DNA of 64,000 nt, from positions 1,043,501-1,107,500 of the forward strand of contig NZ_CP048878.1 of assembly GCF_011009015.1 (NCBI RefSeq). Direction: 5' to 3'. A model generated the notes under the pieces. That model did no database searches. It was not told the origin of the DNA and saw only the letters and a list, made by a program, of their open reading frames with translations. A program made the position numbers and the translations under genes. The DNA is from Spartinivicinus ruber. Lineage in GTDB: Bacteria; Pseudomonadota; Gammaproteobacteria; Pseudomonadales; Zooshikellaceae. Below are positions 54,374-63,279 of this stretch, in pieces (within the stretch, counting starts at the first letter, position 1; every line of letters starts with the position of its first letter).

Positions 54374-55675
54374 TTATAACAAGTCAAAACTATGGTTAAC
54401 TATTAACCTGATTTCATCGCGGTCTCTATCATCATAGTTTGTTCTTAATGAAGCTAATCGTAGTCTGAATTGCATCCCTTTCAATGAACCATTTTGAAGG
54501 GTATAACGGGCTTCAATATCTCGTTCCCATTCTTCACCACGGCTGGACTCGCCACTGATTCCAAGGGCTGAATTGGAAAGGCTGGAGTCTAGATCAATAT
54601 TGTCGCCTTTAATATAGCGGGTCATAAAGTTTAGACCAGGGATCCCTACACCACTGAAGTCATAATCAAACCGCACCTGCCAGCTGCGTTCATCTTCAAA
54701 GTTAAAGTCATAAAGCTGAGCAGAGTTTGCCAGGTAAATTGAATCAGAGTCTAAAATGTAATCGTATAAGTAGTCACCAGTAATGGTTTGGTAGGCAACT
54801 GTTACACCTGCACCACCTTTGCTTAGTTTAAAGCTAGCACTGCTGGCTTTGTTATCACGGTCGGTGTAACCAGTGTCAGTTGGGTCTCCATCATTGATTG
54901 TACGGTAATGAACCAGGTCCATACTTAAAGCTAAGTCATCAGTAAGCGTGAAGCTTTGGTTATAGTTGTAGTAAAACTGTTTCCAGATGTCGTCGTATTT
55001 TGAGGTATGAAAACTAATACTGGAGGTGTCGCTTAAATTATAGTCAAAGCCAATAAAGCTGAAACTATCAGAATCACCATTAAAGCCATATTCTGTTGTG
55101 CTGAATGATTCAAAATTACTGCTGGCTTTGTTTTTAACTTCAGTAAAGCGTCCACCAGTGATTGTCAGATTGCTAACATCATTAGATTGGATACTAATGC
55201 CTTTAAAAGACTGAGGCTGGGCCCGTGAATCACCATAATAAAATAGTGGTGAGGTAGTTAACTGACGCCCCCATTTGATCTCAGTTTCAGCAAATTTAGC
55301 TTTAAGTAATGCCACTCCAAGTGATGCATAGCTTTCTGAATCACCATCATCAGTAGTAACCAATAACCCAGTACCGGAAGTGCCTTTGCCTGAATCCAAT
55401 TTAAGGGTACTGAAAATAGAAGCATCAAACCCAATAAAATCTGCAAAGTAGCCAGACTCATAGTTAACAAAGAAGGATTGTGTCCACTCTTCACGATAAC
55501 TTTGTCCGCCCGTGTTATGACGAAAATCCCGATTAAAATAATAATTGCGTAGTTGTAGATTGAGTTTTGAATCACCAGTAAAGGAGTCTGCGGTAGCTCC
55601 TGTTATTACTAGTAATTGGGTTGCACATAAAGTGGTGCAAAAAAGACGTTTGCTCAATTCAGTTACTCCTGCCAT
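54374..55675 (-). CDS. OprD-family outer membrane porin
   Basis: This is a 433-residue beta-barrel protein with a signal peptide (LFCTTLCATQLLVITGATA). It starts its mature part with DSKLNLQLRNYYFNRDFR, typical of OprD-type porins. The features that follow are EWTQSFFVNYESGYF, GRQLTTSPLFYYGDSRAQPQ-like loops, and alternating amphipathic strands. It ends with the C-terminal aromatic strand DEIRLIVNHSFDLL-type. Such porins take up amino acids, peptides or aromatic acids by diffusion. I take the ATG at 55675; a GTG at 55705 would add ten residues. It stands alone. Confidence 0.85.
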   Translation of the reverse strand: MAGVTELSKRLFCTTLCATQLLVITGATADSFTGDSKLNLQLRNYYFNRDFRHNTGGQSYREEWTQSFFVNYESGYFADFIGFDASIFSTLKLDSGKGTSGTGLLVTTDDGDSESYASLGVALLKAKFAETEIKWGRQLTTSPLFYYGDSRAQPQSFKGISIQSNDVSNLTITGGRFTEVKNKASSNFESFSTTEYGFNGDSDSFSFIGFDYNLSDTSSISFHTSKYDDIWKQFYYNYNQSFTLTDDLALSMDLVHYRTINDGDPTDTGYTDRDNKASSASFKLSKGGAGVTVAYQTITGDYLYDYILDSDSIYLANSAQLYDFNFEDERSWQVRFDYDFSGVGIPGLNFMTRYIKGDNIDLDSSLSNSALGISGESSRGEEWERDIEARYTLQNGSLKGMQFRLRLASLRTNYDDRDRDEIRLIVNHSFDLL

Positions 55676-55865
55676 TTTCTTTGAATGGAATCCTGATAGA
55701 AACACTTCTTATGTAATTAGCTTATAATAGCGTGTCAGGTATTTATTGGTTATTAAGTGAAAAACTTTAGCCATTATAGTTTAAAATAATTTGTAAAAAT
55801 TAACAGTAGTTGTATGCATTAATATTTTCTAGATGATAATTTAACTTGTCGGTATTAATTAGGAT

Positions 55866-55900
55866 ATATACTCTTCACAAATGATTCGTGAAGAGTATAT
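55866..55900 (-). terminator. Terminator hairpin after the NsrR-like gene
   Basis: ATATACTCTTCAC (55866-55878) is perfectly complementary to GTGAAGAGTATAT (55888-55900), 13 bp with a 9-nt loop. It is 60 nt past the stop at 55960 and before the porin promoter. An operator function cannot be excluded. Confidence 0.6.
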
Positions 55901-55959
55901 TTACTTACTAAAAGTATATATAGGGTGATTGAATTGCTTAACGAAGGAGGAGTTAGGAG

Positions 55960-56397
55960 CTAGCTTTTCTGAATAAGCTGAATATTGAGACTTTTTTGCA
56001 TAAATTTGTCGGTCACGAGATCTGCTAAGGTATATTGCTCAAGTGATTGAATAAAAGCCAGTTGAGCTTCACGTAGAATTCCCTTGAGTGTGCATTGTGG
56101 GTTAAGTCGACATTCTTCTTTTTCACAATTAATTAATGGGGTAAGCCCCTCTATTTCCCTGATAATGGAACCTAGGTTAATTTCGCTAGGCTCGCAGGCG
56201 AGCTCGAAGCCACCATTTTTGCCTTTGTAGGTTTTGATATAATTAAGCTTGGCTAGATTGTGTACAACTTTGCGCATATGCTCAACTGAGACATGATAGA
56301 ACGCAGCGACACTTGCCATGGTAAGTAATTGTTCGCGATTAACAGAAGCATAAAGCAAGACACGGATCGAATAATCGGTAAAGCGGTTTAGCTGCAT
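55960..56397 (-). CDS. nsrR: Rrf2-family Fe-S regulator, NsrR-like
   Basis: This is a 145-residue winged-helix regulator. It begins MQLNRFTDYSIRVLLYAS, typical of Rrf2/NsrR, with a recognition helix in HVSVEHMRKVVHNLAKLNY and the wing GKNGGFELA. Three Cys, CEKEECRLNPQC, have the spacing C-x4-C-x5-C, which is that of the NO-sensing [Fe-S] cluster ligands in NsrR. It should repress genes of nitric oxide detoxification until NO attacks the cluster. No NO-related target gene is in the window. The symbol rests on the Cys spacing and the overall look. Confidence 0.82.
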   Translation of the reverse strand: MQLNRFTDYSIRVLLYASVNREQLLTMASVAAFYHVSVEHMRKVVHNLAKLNYIKTYKGKNGGFELACEPSEINLGSIIREIEGLTPLINCEKEECRLNPQCTLKGILREAQLAFIQSLEQYTLADLVTDKFMQKSLNIQLIQKS

Positions 56398-56426
56398 ATC
56401 TAATAACTACCAAGCCATTGAGTTGA

Positions 56427-56461
56427 CTAGTGTTGTCACATCAAAAAGAAGGCAACACTAG
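56427..56461. other. Perfect inverted repeat upstream of nsrR
   Basis: CTAGTGTTG (56427-56435) and CAACACTAG (56453-56461) are perfectly complementary. They lie 30 nt before the nsrR start and 170 nt after the peptidase stop. It is either a terminator for the peptidase gene or an operator. It does not match the known NsrR box (AAGATGCNTTTNAAATGCATCTT-like half sites). Confidence 0.4.
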
Positions 56462-56600
56462 CCCGAATAATTCATTAAGCCACAGAAAAATGCTATTTAA
56501 CCCAGTGATGTTAGGGGCTTTAGCATGTGTAGCCAGAATGCCCTGAATCTTTAATATCTGATGAAATATTCGGACTTGGCTATTTTACCTCATCCTGTAG

Positions 56601-56616
56601 TAGTGTTAACAGGCCC
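56601..56616. repeat. Short dispersed repeat (third copy)
   Basis: TAGTGTTAACAGGCCC contains the exact 13-mer TAGTGTTAACAGG found also at 16851-16863 and, complementary, at 5945-5957. It lies 18 nt after the stop of the peptidase gene. Confidence 0.45.
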
Positions 56617-56633
56617 GAGCAGCTTCAACCTGC

Positions 56634-57728
56634 TTAAGTTAAATTGGCCATTGCTTTTAATGTATGAAGAAACGCATTAACTGATGCTATTGGGGCTGAT
56701 TCCATCATAGTGTGATAACCCGATGTTGGAATTTGTAAGGTTGTACCATCTACTAAGCCATTGGAAGCGGCAATAATGCGCCCCATCTCTGTTGAACCGA
56801 TGGAGTTTGGCTCTTCTCCTCTAGCAACCAGTTGGGCATTAAGCTCTTCTACATATTGGTCTTTGAATAGTGCTTCAATGCTATGTTGTTGACAAAGAGA
56901 GGCTAAGTTTTGAGTTAACTCTTGGTTGAATGTAGCGTTGGCATCTTTGTTTCTTAGTACAAGATGTTGTCGTTTAGCTGTTTCAAAGTCTGAAAAAGGA
57001 CTGGTATCAACCACAATTAGCTGGTTGGTGGAACCACCAAAGCGACGAAACCACTCTAACAAATAACGCCAGCTTTTTCCGGCTTCCTCTTGTGCAGTAA
57101 AAAAAGCTGTTCCTTGAAAGCCCTGCTCAAATAAATAGACGAGCGCTGCTGCTGTTAATACATTGTCTAGCTGGCCAACCAAAGCTTCTGATGTAACTGT
57201 TAATTTATCTGTAAAAGCCACAGGGGTGCCAGCGACTAAATGTTCTAAGTCATTTAACTCGAAGATTAGGTTATTACGATACTCGCAAATATAAGTTCCA
57301 CGAATCTGGCCTTTGCCACGATAAGTACCAGACCAAGGCTCATAGGCGTAAACTGGCGTATCTTGAAAACGGGTAGAAATCTTTCGCATTAACTGCTCGC
57401 TAACAGAGTTACCTAATAAGTCAGAACGGGCACCAGAAATAAAAGCGGCATATTGAAACTCATTGGGGCCTGTGCAGATTAAGCCGTGCCGATCAATATG
57501 AGCAGACAACATCAAACTATCAGGTGCATTGCCTTGAGCAACCAATACACCTTCATACCAGGTGACATGCGCTCCGCGCTCTTCAAGCTCACGTTGCAAT
57601 ACACGAAAGAAAGAGTGCTCTGCACCTACAACAGAAGGATTACGAATCAGTAGTGATAATAAGTTAAGAAAAGATTGAGGGATATTGGCTTCAGAACTTT
57701 CCCATTGCGATAAATGGTGATTTGCCAT
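56634..57728 (-). CDS. M42/M20-type aminopeptidase-like metallopeptidase
   Basis: This is a 364-residue co-catalytic zinc peptidase. Metal and catalytic residues are seen in LSAHIDRHG (HxD), VGQLDNVL (bridging Asp), FTAQEEAG (Glu-Glu, base and ligand), IVVDTSPF (Asp) and SGYHTMMES (His). This set and spacing match the M42 glutamyl aminopeptidase/M20 fold. It likely trims peptides in the cytoplasm. The ATG at 57728 (MANHHLSQW) is more plausible than the one at 57788, which adds a Cys/Tyr-rich stretch without homology. It is 147 nt downstream of the symporter gene on the same strand; co-transcription is possible. Confidence 0.8.
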   Translation of the reverse strand: MANHHLSQWESSEANIPQSFLNLLSLLIRNPSVVGAEHSFFRVLQRELEERGAHVTWYEGVLVAQGNAPDSLMLSAHIDRHGLICTGPNEFQYAAFISGARSDLLGNSVSEQLMRKISTRFQDTPVYAYEPWSGTYRGKGQIRGTYICEYRNNLIFELNDLEHLVAGTPVAFTDKLTVTSEALVGQLDNVLTAAALVYLFEQGFQGTAFFTAQEEAGKSWRYLLEWFRRFGGSTNQLIVVDTSPFSDFETAKRQHLVLRNKDANATFNQELTQNLASLCQQHSIEALFKDQYVEELNAQLVARGEEPNSIGSTEMGRIIAASNGLVDGTTLQIPTSGYHTMMESAPIASVNAFLHTLKAMANLT

Positions 57729-57875
57729 AGGTATGTATTGTCCTAAACAGTAGTAGTAAATGCTTAAACAATGGCCAGGTCTAATCAAGAGTCGCTAGAC
57801 CTGTTGGGCACATGGTTACTATAGCCTTATTTATGTTTTAACTAAAAAGGGTTTGTGTTGAAAATGTATGACATG

Positions 57876-59237
57876 TTAAGTCGTTTGATTAGCATTAGAA
57901 GAGATTGCCGCAATCTTTGGGTTTTCTTTTAAGAAAAGACATGCAGATAAATCTCCCACTACATTCACTGTTGTTCGCATCATATCTAAAATTCGATCTA
58001 CCCCCAGTAATAATGCCACACCTGCAGAAGGAATACCGACTGACTCTAATATCATCGCTAAAATAATAATGCCTGCACCGGGTGTGGCAGGGGAGCCAAT
58101 AGAAGCAGCAACACTCATGAAAACAACCAAGGCATAGCTCATGGTATCGAGTTGTACTGAAAACACCTGAGAGAGAAAAACGACTGCTATAGCTTGATAT
58201 AGCGCAGTACCGGTCATATTGACGGTTGCGCCCAAGGGAATAACAAATTTGGCAATATGAGGAGGCACATGTAGTTTGTTTTCTGCTGTTTCTAAAGAAA
58301 GTGGCATGACTGCAGCAGAGCTAGAGGTAGAAAATGCCATTAATAAAAGCTCTTTAGATTCTTTAATAAAGTGTTTAGGTATGATGCCGCTGGCTGCTTT
58401 GATAAAGAATAGATAACACCCAAGTAATATTCCCAGACCCAAAACGACGGTTATCATATAAACAAACATGCCTGCGAGTATTTCAATCCCAACCATAGCG
58501 GTTAATCGGGCAACCAGGCCAAATACTGCATAAGGTGCTAGAATCATTGCCCATGAAACTATTTTCATGCACAGTTCTTGAATTGAAATCAGTAAATTAA
58601 AAATAGGCTCGCTCTTTTTAGTTGCTAGGTTAAGTAGAGCGATACCAATAATCATGGCAAATAGAATAACCTGTAACATTTCCCCATTTACCATAGACTG
58701 AGCGGGATTAACTGGTAGTAAACTAAGCAACGTTTGTGGTATTTCAGCCAAAGATGGCATTTGCATTGTTTTATTGATAACAGCTGGTGCTGGTTCGCTC
58801 ATTAGGCTGGCTTTTACTGCTTCCCGGTCTACAAATTCACCAGGATTTATAACGCCTGCAATAGTTAACCCAACAACTGATGCAATAGCAGTGGTTACCA
58901 AAAAAAATAGTCCACAACGAATACCCATTCGTTTCAATGTTTCAAGGTCTGAAGTGGATGCTAAACCGCGAATAATGGAAGTAAAGACTAACGGCACAAC
59001 AATCATTTGTACCATGGCAATAAATAGTTTACCTGGTAGTGCTAGCCAACCAACGATTACCAATGAATTTTCTTTTGAAAGTAAAGCAAGGTCGGGACCT
59101 AATAAAATACCGACTATTATCCCCAGGCCAAGGCCTATTAATACTTTTACCCACAACCTGCCTTCAATTAATCTAGCTAAAGCATCAGGGATTAAGCGAA
59201 ATGAGGGAAATTGTTTTTCTAGTTGACTAAGACTCAT
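57876..59237 (-). CDS. Dicarboxylate/amino acid:cation symporter (DAACS family, GltP-like)
   Basis: This is a 453-residue inner-membrane carrier with eight transmembrane helices and two re-entrant loops. The Ser-rich HP1 motif SSSAAVMPLSLE and the TM7 NMTGT (usually NMDGT, Asn and Thr kept) are clear. The HP2 region (SIGSPATPGAG) and the C-terminal MRTTVNVVGD, with the substrate-binding Asp and Arg side, are also present. It imports glutamate, aspartate or C4-dicarboxylates with protons or sodium. It is followed on the same strand by the M42-type peptidase. In the spacer upstream lies the second copy of the 128-130 bp repeat. Confidence 0.92.
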   Translation of the reverse strand: MSLSQLEKQFPSFRLIPDALARLIEGRLWVKVLIGLGLGIIVGILLGPDLALLSKENSLVIVGWLALPGKLFIAMVQMIVVPLVFTSIIRGLASTSDLETLKRMGIRCGLFFLVTTAIASVVGLTIAGVINPGEFVDREAVKASLMSEPAPAVINKTMQMPSLAEIPQTLLSLLPVNPAQSMVNGEMLQVILFAMIIGIALLNLATKKSEPIFNLLISIQELCMKIVSWAMILAPYAVFGLVARLTAMVGIEILAGMFVYMITVVLGLGILLGCYLFFIKAASGIIPKHFIKESKELLLMAFSTSSSAAVMPLSLETAENKLHVPPHIAKFVIPLGATVNMTGTALYQAIAVVFLSQVFSVQLDTMSYALVVFMSVAASIGSPATPGAGIIILAMILESVGIPSAGVALLLGVDRILDMMRTTVNVVGDLSACLFLKENPKIAAISSNANQTT

Positions 59238-59256
59238 AATACTCTCTCAAATTAAT

Positions 59257-59384
59257 CTATACCCATCACGAATCATTTTTAAGTTTTGTTATCTTAGTTC
59301 CTCACCCCAATCACCTATTAATACAGGCTCATGAGGCTTCGCCACTTGATGGCCTCACCTAAAAATCCTTCGCATTGGGTATAG
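59257..59384 (+). repeat. 128-bp dispersed repeat with terminal inverted repeats, copy 2
   Basis: CTATACCCATCACGAATC and ATTTTTA at the left mirror TAAAAAT and CCTTCGCATTGGGTATAG at the right; about 20 of 26 bases pair. The copy at 40595-40724 is the same element in the other orientation, aligning from end to end with around two thirds identity by eye. It lies in the 156-bp spacer between the CNNM-like and symporter genes. GAGGC/GCCTC (59333-59355) is an internal stem. Confidence 0.65.
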
Positions 59385-59393
59385 AATAATGCC

Positions 59394-60416
59394 CTATATC
59401 TGTTCTGGTGTTGGTTTATAAGACGATGTGCTTATAATGCCTTCAAGTAGTCTGCCTAAAATATCTGAACCAGTAACAATTCTTTTATTTTTGCCCCACA
59501 GTAGTATTACATCGTTTACTAATGAGTCTCCCCATGTTTTCCACTGGCTGATTAAGAAGCCTAATTGAGCATGATTATCTTCAATAATGAGTGGCTTTAT
59601 TACATAGCTATTTGGATCAAATGAGTCATTGTCAAATAGTGCACCACTGGTAAAACGGTAGGCATTAATGATGGCTCTAGGGGTTTGAGTTTCATCAACA
59701 ATAATAATCCACTTTTTTCTAGCACTTCTTAGCAGTCTAAGAAAAGAGTCATTGGTGTCACACGTAATATCAGGAAATATAGGCTTGCTCTCTTTAAATG
59801 GCAAAGTGATAATACTCTTTTGGCTAACCTCTTCGCCTTCATCTTTCACGGGAATATCATCAAGTGCTAAAAAATTAATTACTCCTGTACCTTCAATGTG
59901 ACTGATATTAGTTTTAAAAGAAGTGACATGTAGCTTGATGAGTTGGTAAAAATCTTCCTCTTGGAAATAATTAATGGATTCAGGCCCAATCCAGCAATCT
60001 AGTATCTTGCCTGTTGGTGTAGCAACTGGATAAAGTAAAATTTGATAAAATTTTAAAAGAGGTGAAAAAAAAGAAGCGGCTTTTATCGCATGCCGGGAAA
60101 AATAAGCTTGAGGCATGATTTCACCTAAAATGGTAATGACCACAGTAGAAAATACAAATGCCGAAATGCCAGCAAGTATGCTGTCTGATAATAATGTAAG
60201 CAGTACATTAACACCCACATTACCCCAAAGAATAGTTGCCAATAGTTGGTTAGAGTTCTTGCGTAATGTGAGTATTTGCTTAGCCTGTGCACTTCCTTTT
60301 GCTGCTTCTACTTCAAGCCGTAGTCGGGTGATACTAAAAAAAGCCAGATTCAGACCAGAAAACATAGCTGATTGAGAGATACAGATAAGTATTCCTAGCC
60401 CAATCAGTAAATCCAT
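59394..60416 (-). CDS. CNNM/DUF21-domain membrane protein
   Basis: This is a 340-residue protein. The N-terminal DUF21 domain has four hydrophobic segments: ILICISQSAMFSGLNLAFFS, then LLATILWGNVGVNVLLTLLS, then FVFSTVVITILGEIMPQAYF. The GNVGVNVLL and GEIMPQ motifs are family marks. A soluble C-terminal part of about 180 residues follows and looks like a CBS-pair region. Bacterial members are linked to Mg/Co efflux or sodium-dependent magnesium transport. The role here is not shown by context. Stop 59394 is 10 nt from the repeat element. Confidence 0.82.
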   Translation of the reverse strand: MDLLIGLGILICISQSAMFSGLNLAFFSITRLRLEVEAAKGSAQAKQILTLRKNSNQLLATILWGNVGVNVLLTLLSDSILAGISAFVFSTVVITILGEIMPQAYFSRHAIKAASFFSPLLKFYQILLYPVATPTGKILDCWIGPESINYFQEEDFYQLIKLHVTSFKTNISHIEGTGVINFLALDDIPVKDEGEEVSQKSIITLPFKESKPIFPDITCDTNDSFLRLLRSARKKWIIIVDETQTPRAIINAYRFTSGALFDNDSFDPNSYVIKPLIIEDNHAQLGFLISQWKTWGDSLVNDVILLWGKNKRIVTGSDILGRLLEGIISTSSYKPTPEQI

Positions 60417-60704
60417 TAGCTGCTCCTTAAATAGGTGGCATGTTTCAGGTATAGAAACGAGTTAAGGAGGACTGATTTAATAGTTAGAAATATAGGTAGT
60501 AGCATAAATAAACTTACAATCGCTTGTTGGTAATAAATTATTCATATTTTTTGCTGGAGTGATTTGGCTATCATCATCCTTGCACTTTAAATTATTGAGT
60601 TAATAGTATACGACTATAATAGCCAGTTTATAACCTCGTTTGAATATTTCATTAGCTATCAAAAATTTTGACATTTAGGTTAGGTTTTTACTTAGGAGAA
60701 ACAG

Positions 60705-62330
60705 GTGATTTTTAATCTGGTGGGCTCATTAGGTCTGTTTTTATTAGGTATGTGGTTAATGACTGAAGGGCTTAAGTTAGCTGGTGGCAAGGCTTTGGAG
60801 CAGTTACTAGCACAGTGGACGTCTAACCGACAACGGGGGTTGTTTTCTGGTGTTTTAATTACAGGCTTGGTGCAATCATCCAGTGCTGTTACTGTCGCTA
60901 CTATTGGTTTTGTTAATGCAGGTATACTTACATTTCAGCAAGCATTATGGGTGGTTTTTGGTAGTAATGTTGGTACAACGTTAACGGCATGGATTGTTAC
61001 CCTGTTTGGTTTTACGGTGAAGATTGATGCATTTGCATTTCCTTTAGTAGGAATAGGAGCTGCGTTACGAATTTTCTTCCCTTATGAAAGAGGTAAAGCA
61101 CTGGGTATGGCGTTGGCTGGATTCGGTTTACTTTTTATGGGAATTGATGCCCTTAAAGAAAATTTTTCCGGTTATGCTAATCAAATTAATATCACCAGTA
61201 TTTTAGCTGAAGGGGGCCATGAAATTCTGTGGGGGTTATTTATTGGCTTTATTTTAACTTTACTTACTCAGTCTTCAAGTGCTGCTATAGCCATTATTTT
61301 AACTGCAGTTGCAAGTGGAGTAGCAGGTGTTCAGGTAGCTGCAGCAGCAGTTATTGGTGCTAATATTGGCACCACATCTACAGCACTGATTGCCAGCTTT
61401 GGTGCAACTATTAATGCTAAACGGCTTGCATGGGCACATGTGGTTTTTAATATGCTTACGGCAGCAGTTGCACTTGTAATGTTGCCAATATTCTGGGCAA
61501 CAGTAACTTGGATGGTAGAATTAACTGGAACAGATAGCAGCTTGACGGCTTTGTTGGCTGTTTTTCACACTTGCTTTAATATTCTTGGTGTGGTGTTGAT
61601 GTGGCCTATTGAACCTTACCTGTCGCGTTTTTTATTGTCACGTTATAAAAAGCCAGTGAAAGATCACTTCAAATCTCATTTAGATGCCAATATTGCTACT
61701 GTACCTGACTTAGCTATTCGAGCGATGGTATTGGAACTTAATTTATTGTTGGAAGAAGTGGGTCAATTCAGCTTTGTTCATGAAAAAAAGCAGGAAGAAA
61801 TACTGCAGTTTAGAACTAGGATTGAGCAAGTTAATGTATTTATTAGCTTGCTGTTGAAATCTACTCTGGCTAAAGAACAAGGTGCAATAGTCACTAATGG
61901 TCTTGCAGTCGCTTACCGGCTTTATAATGCCTGTAAATTATATGCAGAAGCTGTCTTGCTATATCAGTCTATCCGGCTTGACAAGTTGACTGCGGTAGAG
62001 CGCGTGCATCATTGGTTAGCTGCTGCTGACCAAGTTACTCACATACTCCATCATTGCGACACTTTATTAGAACAGGAGCAGTTAACAAGTTTAATTGAAC
62101 AATATGATGCTCTGAAAAAACAGCTTATTGCAGCAGTCGTTGATGAAAGAGCGGGAATTCATATAATAGATGTCGCTTTACAGGTTGTCAGCTTAAGTCG
62201 ACGCTTTATTGAACAAATGTCACAGGCTAATGCGATTTGTAAGAAGTTATCTGTAATAGAAGCAGTTGAGCCAACTAAGCCTAGTTCTTCAGTTTTAAAT
62301 TTACCCGCTGAGTCACAGGTTGGTGCCTAA
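60705..62330 (+). CDS. Na/Pi cotransporter family protein (NptA/YjbB-like)
   Basis: This is a 541-residue protein. The N-terminal 310 residues form the membrane domain with two inverted halves, each with the QSSSA signature (TGLVQSSSAVTVAT and LTQSSSAAIAIIL), and GSNVGTT and GANIGTT after them. This is the SLC34-like phosphate transporter fold. The C-terminal 220 residues are helical and PhoU-like. It probably exports or imports phosphate with sodium. The start is GTG at 60705, with TTAGGAGA (60692-60699) at good spacing. It converges on the LOG gene with only 4 nt between stops. Confidence 0.9.
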   Translation: MIFNLVGSLGLFLLGMWLMTEGLKLAGGKALEQLLAQWTSNRQRGLFSGVLITGLVQSSSAVTVATIGFVNAGILTFQQALWVVFGSNVGTTLTAWIVTLFGFTVKIDAFAFPLVGIGAALRIFFPYERGKALGMALAGFGLLFMGIDALKENFSGYANQINITSILAEGGHEILWGLFIGFILTLLTQSSSAAIAIILTAVASGVAGVQVAAAAVIGANIGTTSTALIASFGATINAKRLAWAHVVFNMLTAAVALVMLPIFWATVTWMVELTGTDSSLTALLAVFHTCFNILGVVLMWPIEPYLSRFLLSRYKKPVKDHFKSHLDANIATVPDLAIRAMVLELNLLLEEVGQFSFVHEKKQEEILQFRTRIEQVNVFISLLLKSTLAKEQGAIVTNGLAVAYRLYNACKLYAEAVLLYQSIRLDKLTAVERVHHWLAAADQVTHILHHCDTLLEQEQLTSLIEQYDALKKQLIAAVVDERAGIHIIDVALQVVSLSRRFIEQMSQANAICKKLSVIEAVEPTKPSSSVLNLPAESQVGA

Positions 62331-62334
62331 GGCT

Positions 62335-63252
62335 TTATAAGCTTTTATGTGGTTTACGTAACCCTTTGACATGTTTTTCAATAATTTGCCATGCTTGCTC
62401 AACACTCTCCACATAGACAAAATGGTTTAAGTCTTCTTCATTAATCATTCCCTCTTCAACCAAGACATTCCAGTTTAACAAGCGTTGCCAGTACTCTTTG
62501 CCGAATAATAAAATGGGCATGGGCTTTATTTTTTTGGTTTGTACCAAGGTAAGGGTTTCAAACAGCTCATCCAGGGTGCCAAAGCCTCCAGGAAATACCA
62601 CTAATGCTTTAGCTCTTAGTAGAAAGTGCATTTTGCGCATCGCAAAATAGTGAAAGCGAAAGCAAAGCTCAGAGGTTATATAAGGGTTTGGCTGCTGTTC
62701 TTCTGGTAGTACTATGTTAAGGCCTACTGACTTTCCGTTGGCATCGTTGGCTCCTCGGTTAGCAGCTTCCATAATACCTGGTCCACCACCAGTCACAACA
62801 TATAGATTGGGTATATCACCCAGCATGGATTGTTCTGTAATTATTTTGGCTAATATTCGTGCTTGGGTATAATAGTCAGTTTGTTGTTGCCGTATTTTAG
62901 CTTGCTGGTATTGATTTTTAAATTCTGGGTCATCTGGTTGTTGTTCCAGTTGTTGTTTGGTGTGAAATAGTCTTTTTTTAGCTTTTTTAGGTCTTAATAT
63001 GCGAGCACTACCAAACATTACTACAGTGTTATTGATATTATGATCATTAAGCGTCAACTCGGTCTTGCTAAGCTCAAGTAGTAGCCTAACAGGCCTCATT
63101 TCGTCCCTTAGGACAAACTCTTTATCATCATATGCTAATCGAAATGCTGAAGAAGTCATGAGTTGCTTACTGCACTCGACGCGCTTGGCGTGCTCTACAT
63201 CGTCAGCTGCACTAGGAAAAACTCTACAGTTAAAGTCGTTTTCGTCAGACAT
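62335..63252 (-). CDS. LOG/TIGR00730 Rossmann-fold nucleotide-binding protein
   Basis: This is a 305-residue protein of the LOG (lysine-decarboxylase-like) family. TVVMFGSARI opens the Rossmann fold, followed by VTGGGPGIMEAANRGA and the catalytic PGGFGTLDELFETL (PGGxGTxxE). It carries about 50 extra residues at the N-terminus, and a charged insert (KKAKKRLFHTKQQLEQQ) that separates strand 1 from helix 1. The family removes the base from nucleoside 5'-monophosphates. It stands 27 nt after the MscS gene on the same strand, and the two may be co-transcribed. Confidence 0.9.
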   Translation of the reverse strand: MSDENDFNCRVFPSAADDVEHAKRVECSKQLMTSSAFRLAYDDKEFVLRDEMRPVRLLLELSKTELTLNDHNINNTVVMFGSARILRPKKAKKRLFHTKQQLEQQPDDPEFKNQYQQAKIRQQQTDYYTQARILAKIITEQSMLGDIPNLYVVTGGGPGIMEAANRGANDANGKSVGLNIVLPEEQQPNPYITSELCFRFHYFAMRKMHFLLRAKALVVFPGGFGTLDELFETLTLVQTKKIKPMPILLFGKEYWQRLLNWNVLVEEGMINEEDLNHFVYVESVEQAWQIIEKHVKGLRKPHKSL

Positions 63253-63279
63253 TGGCTACCTTTTTAGCTACATTTATAG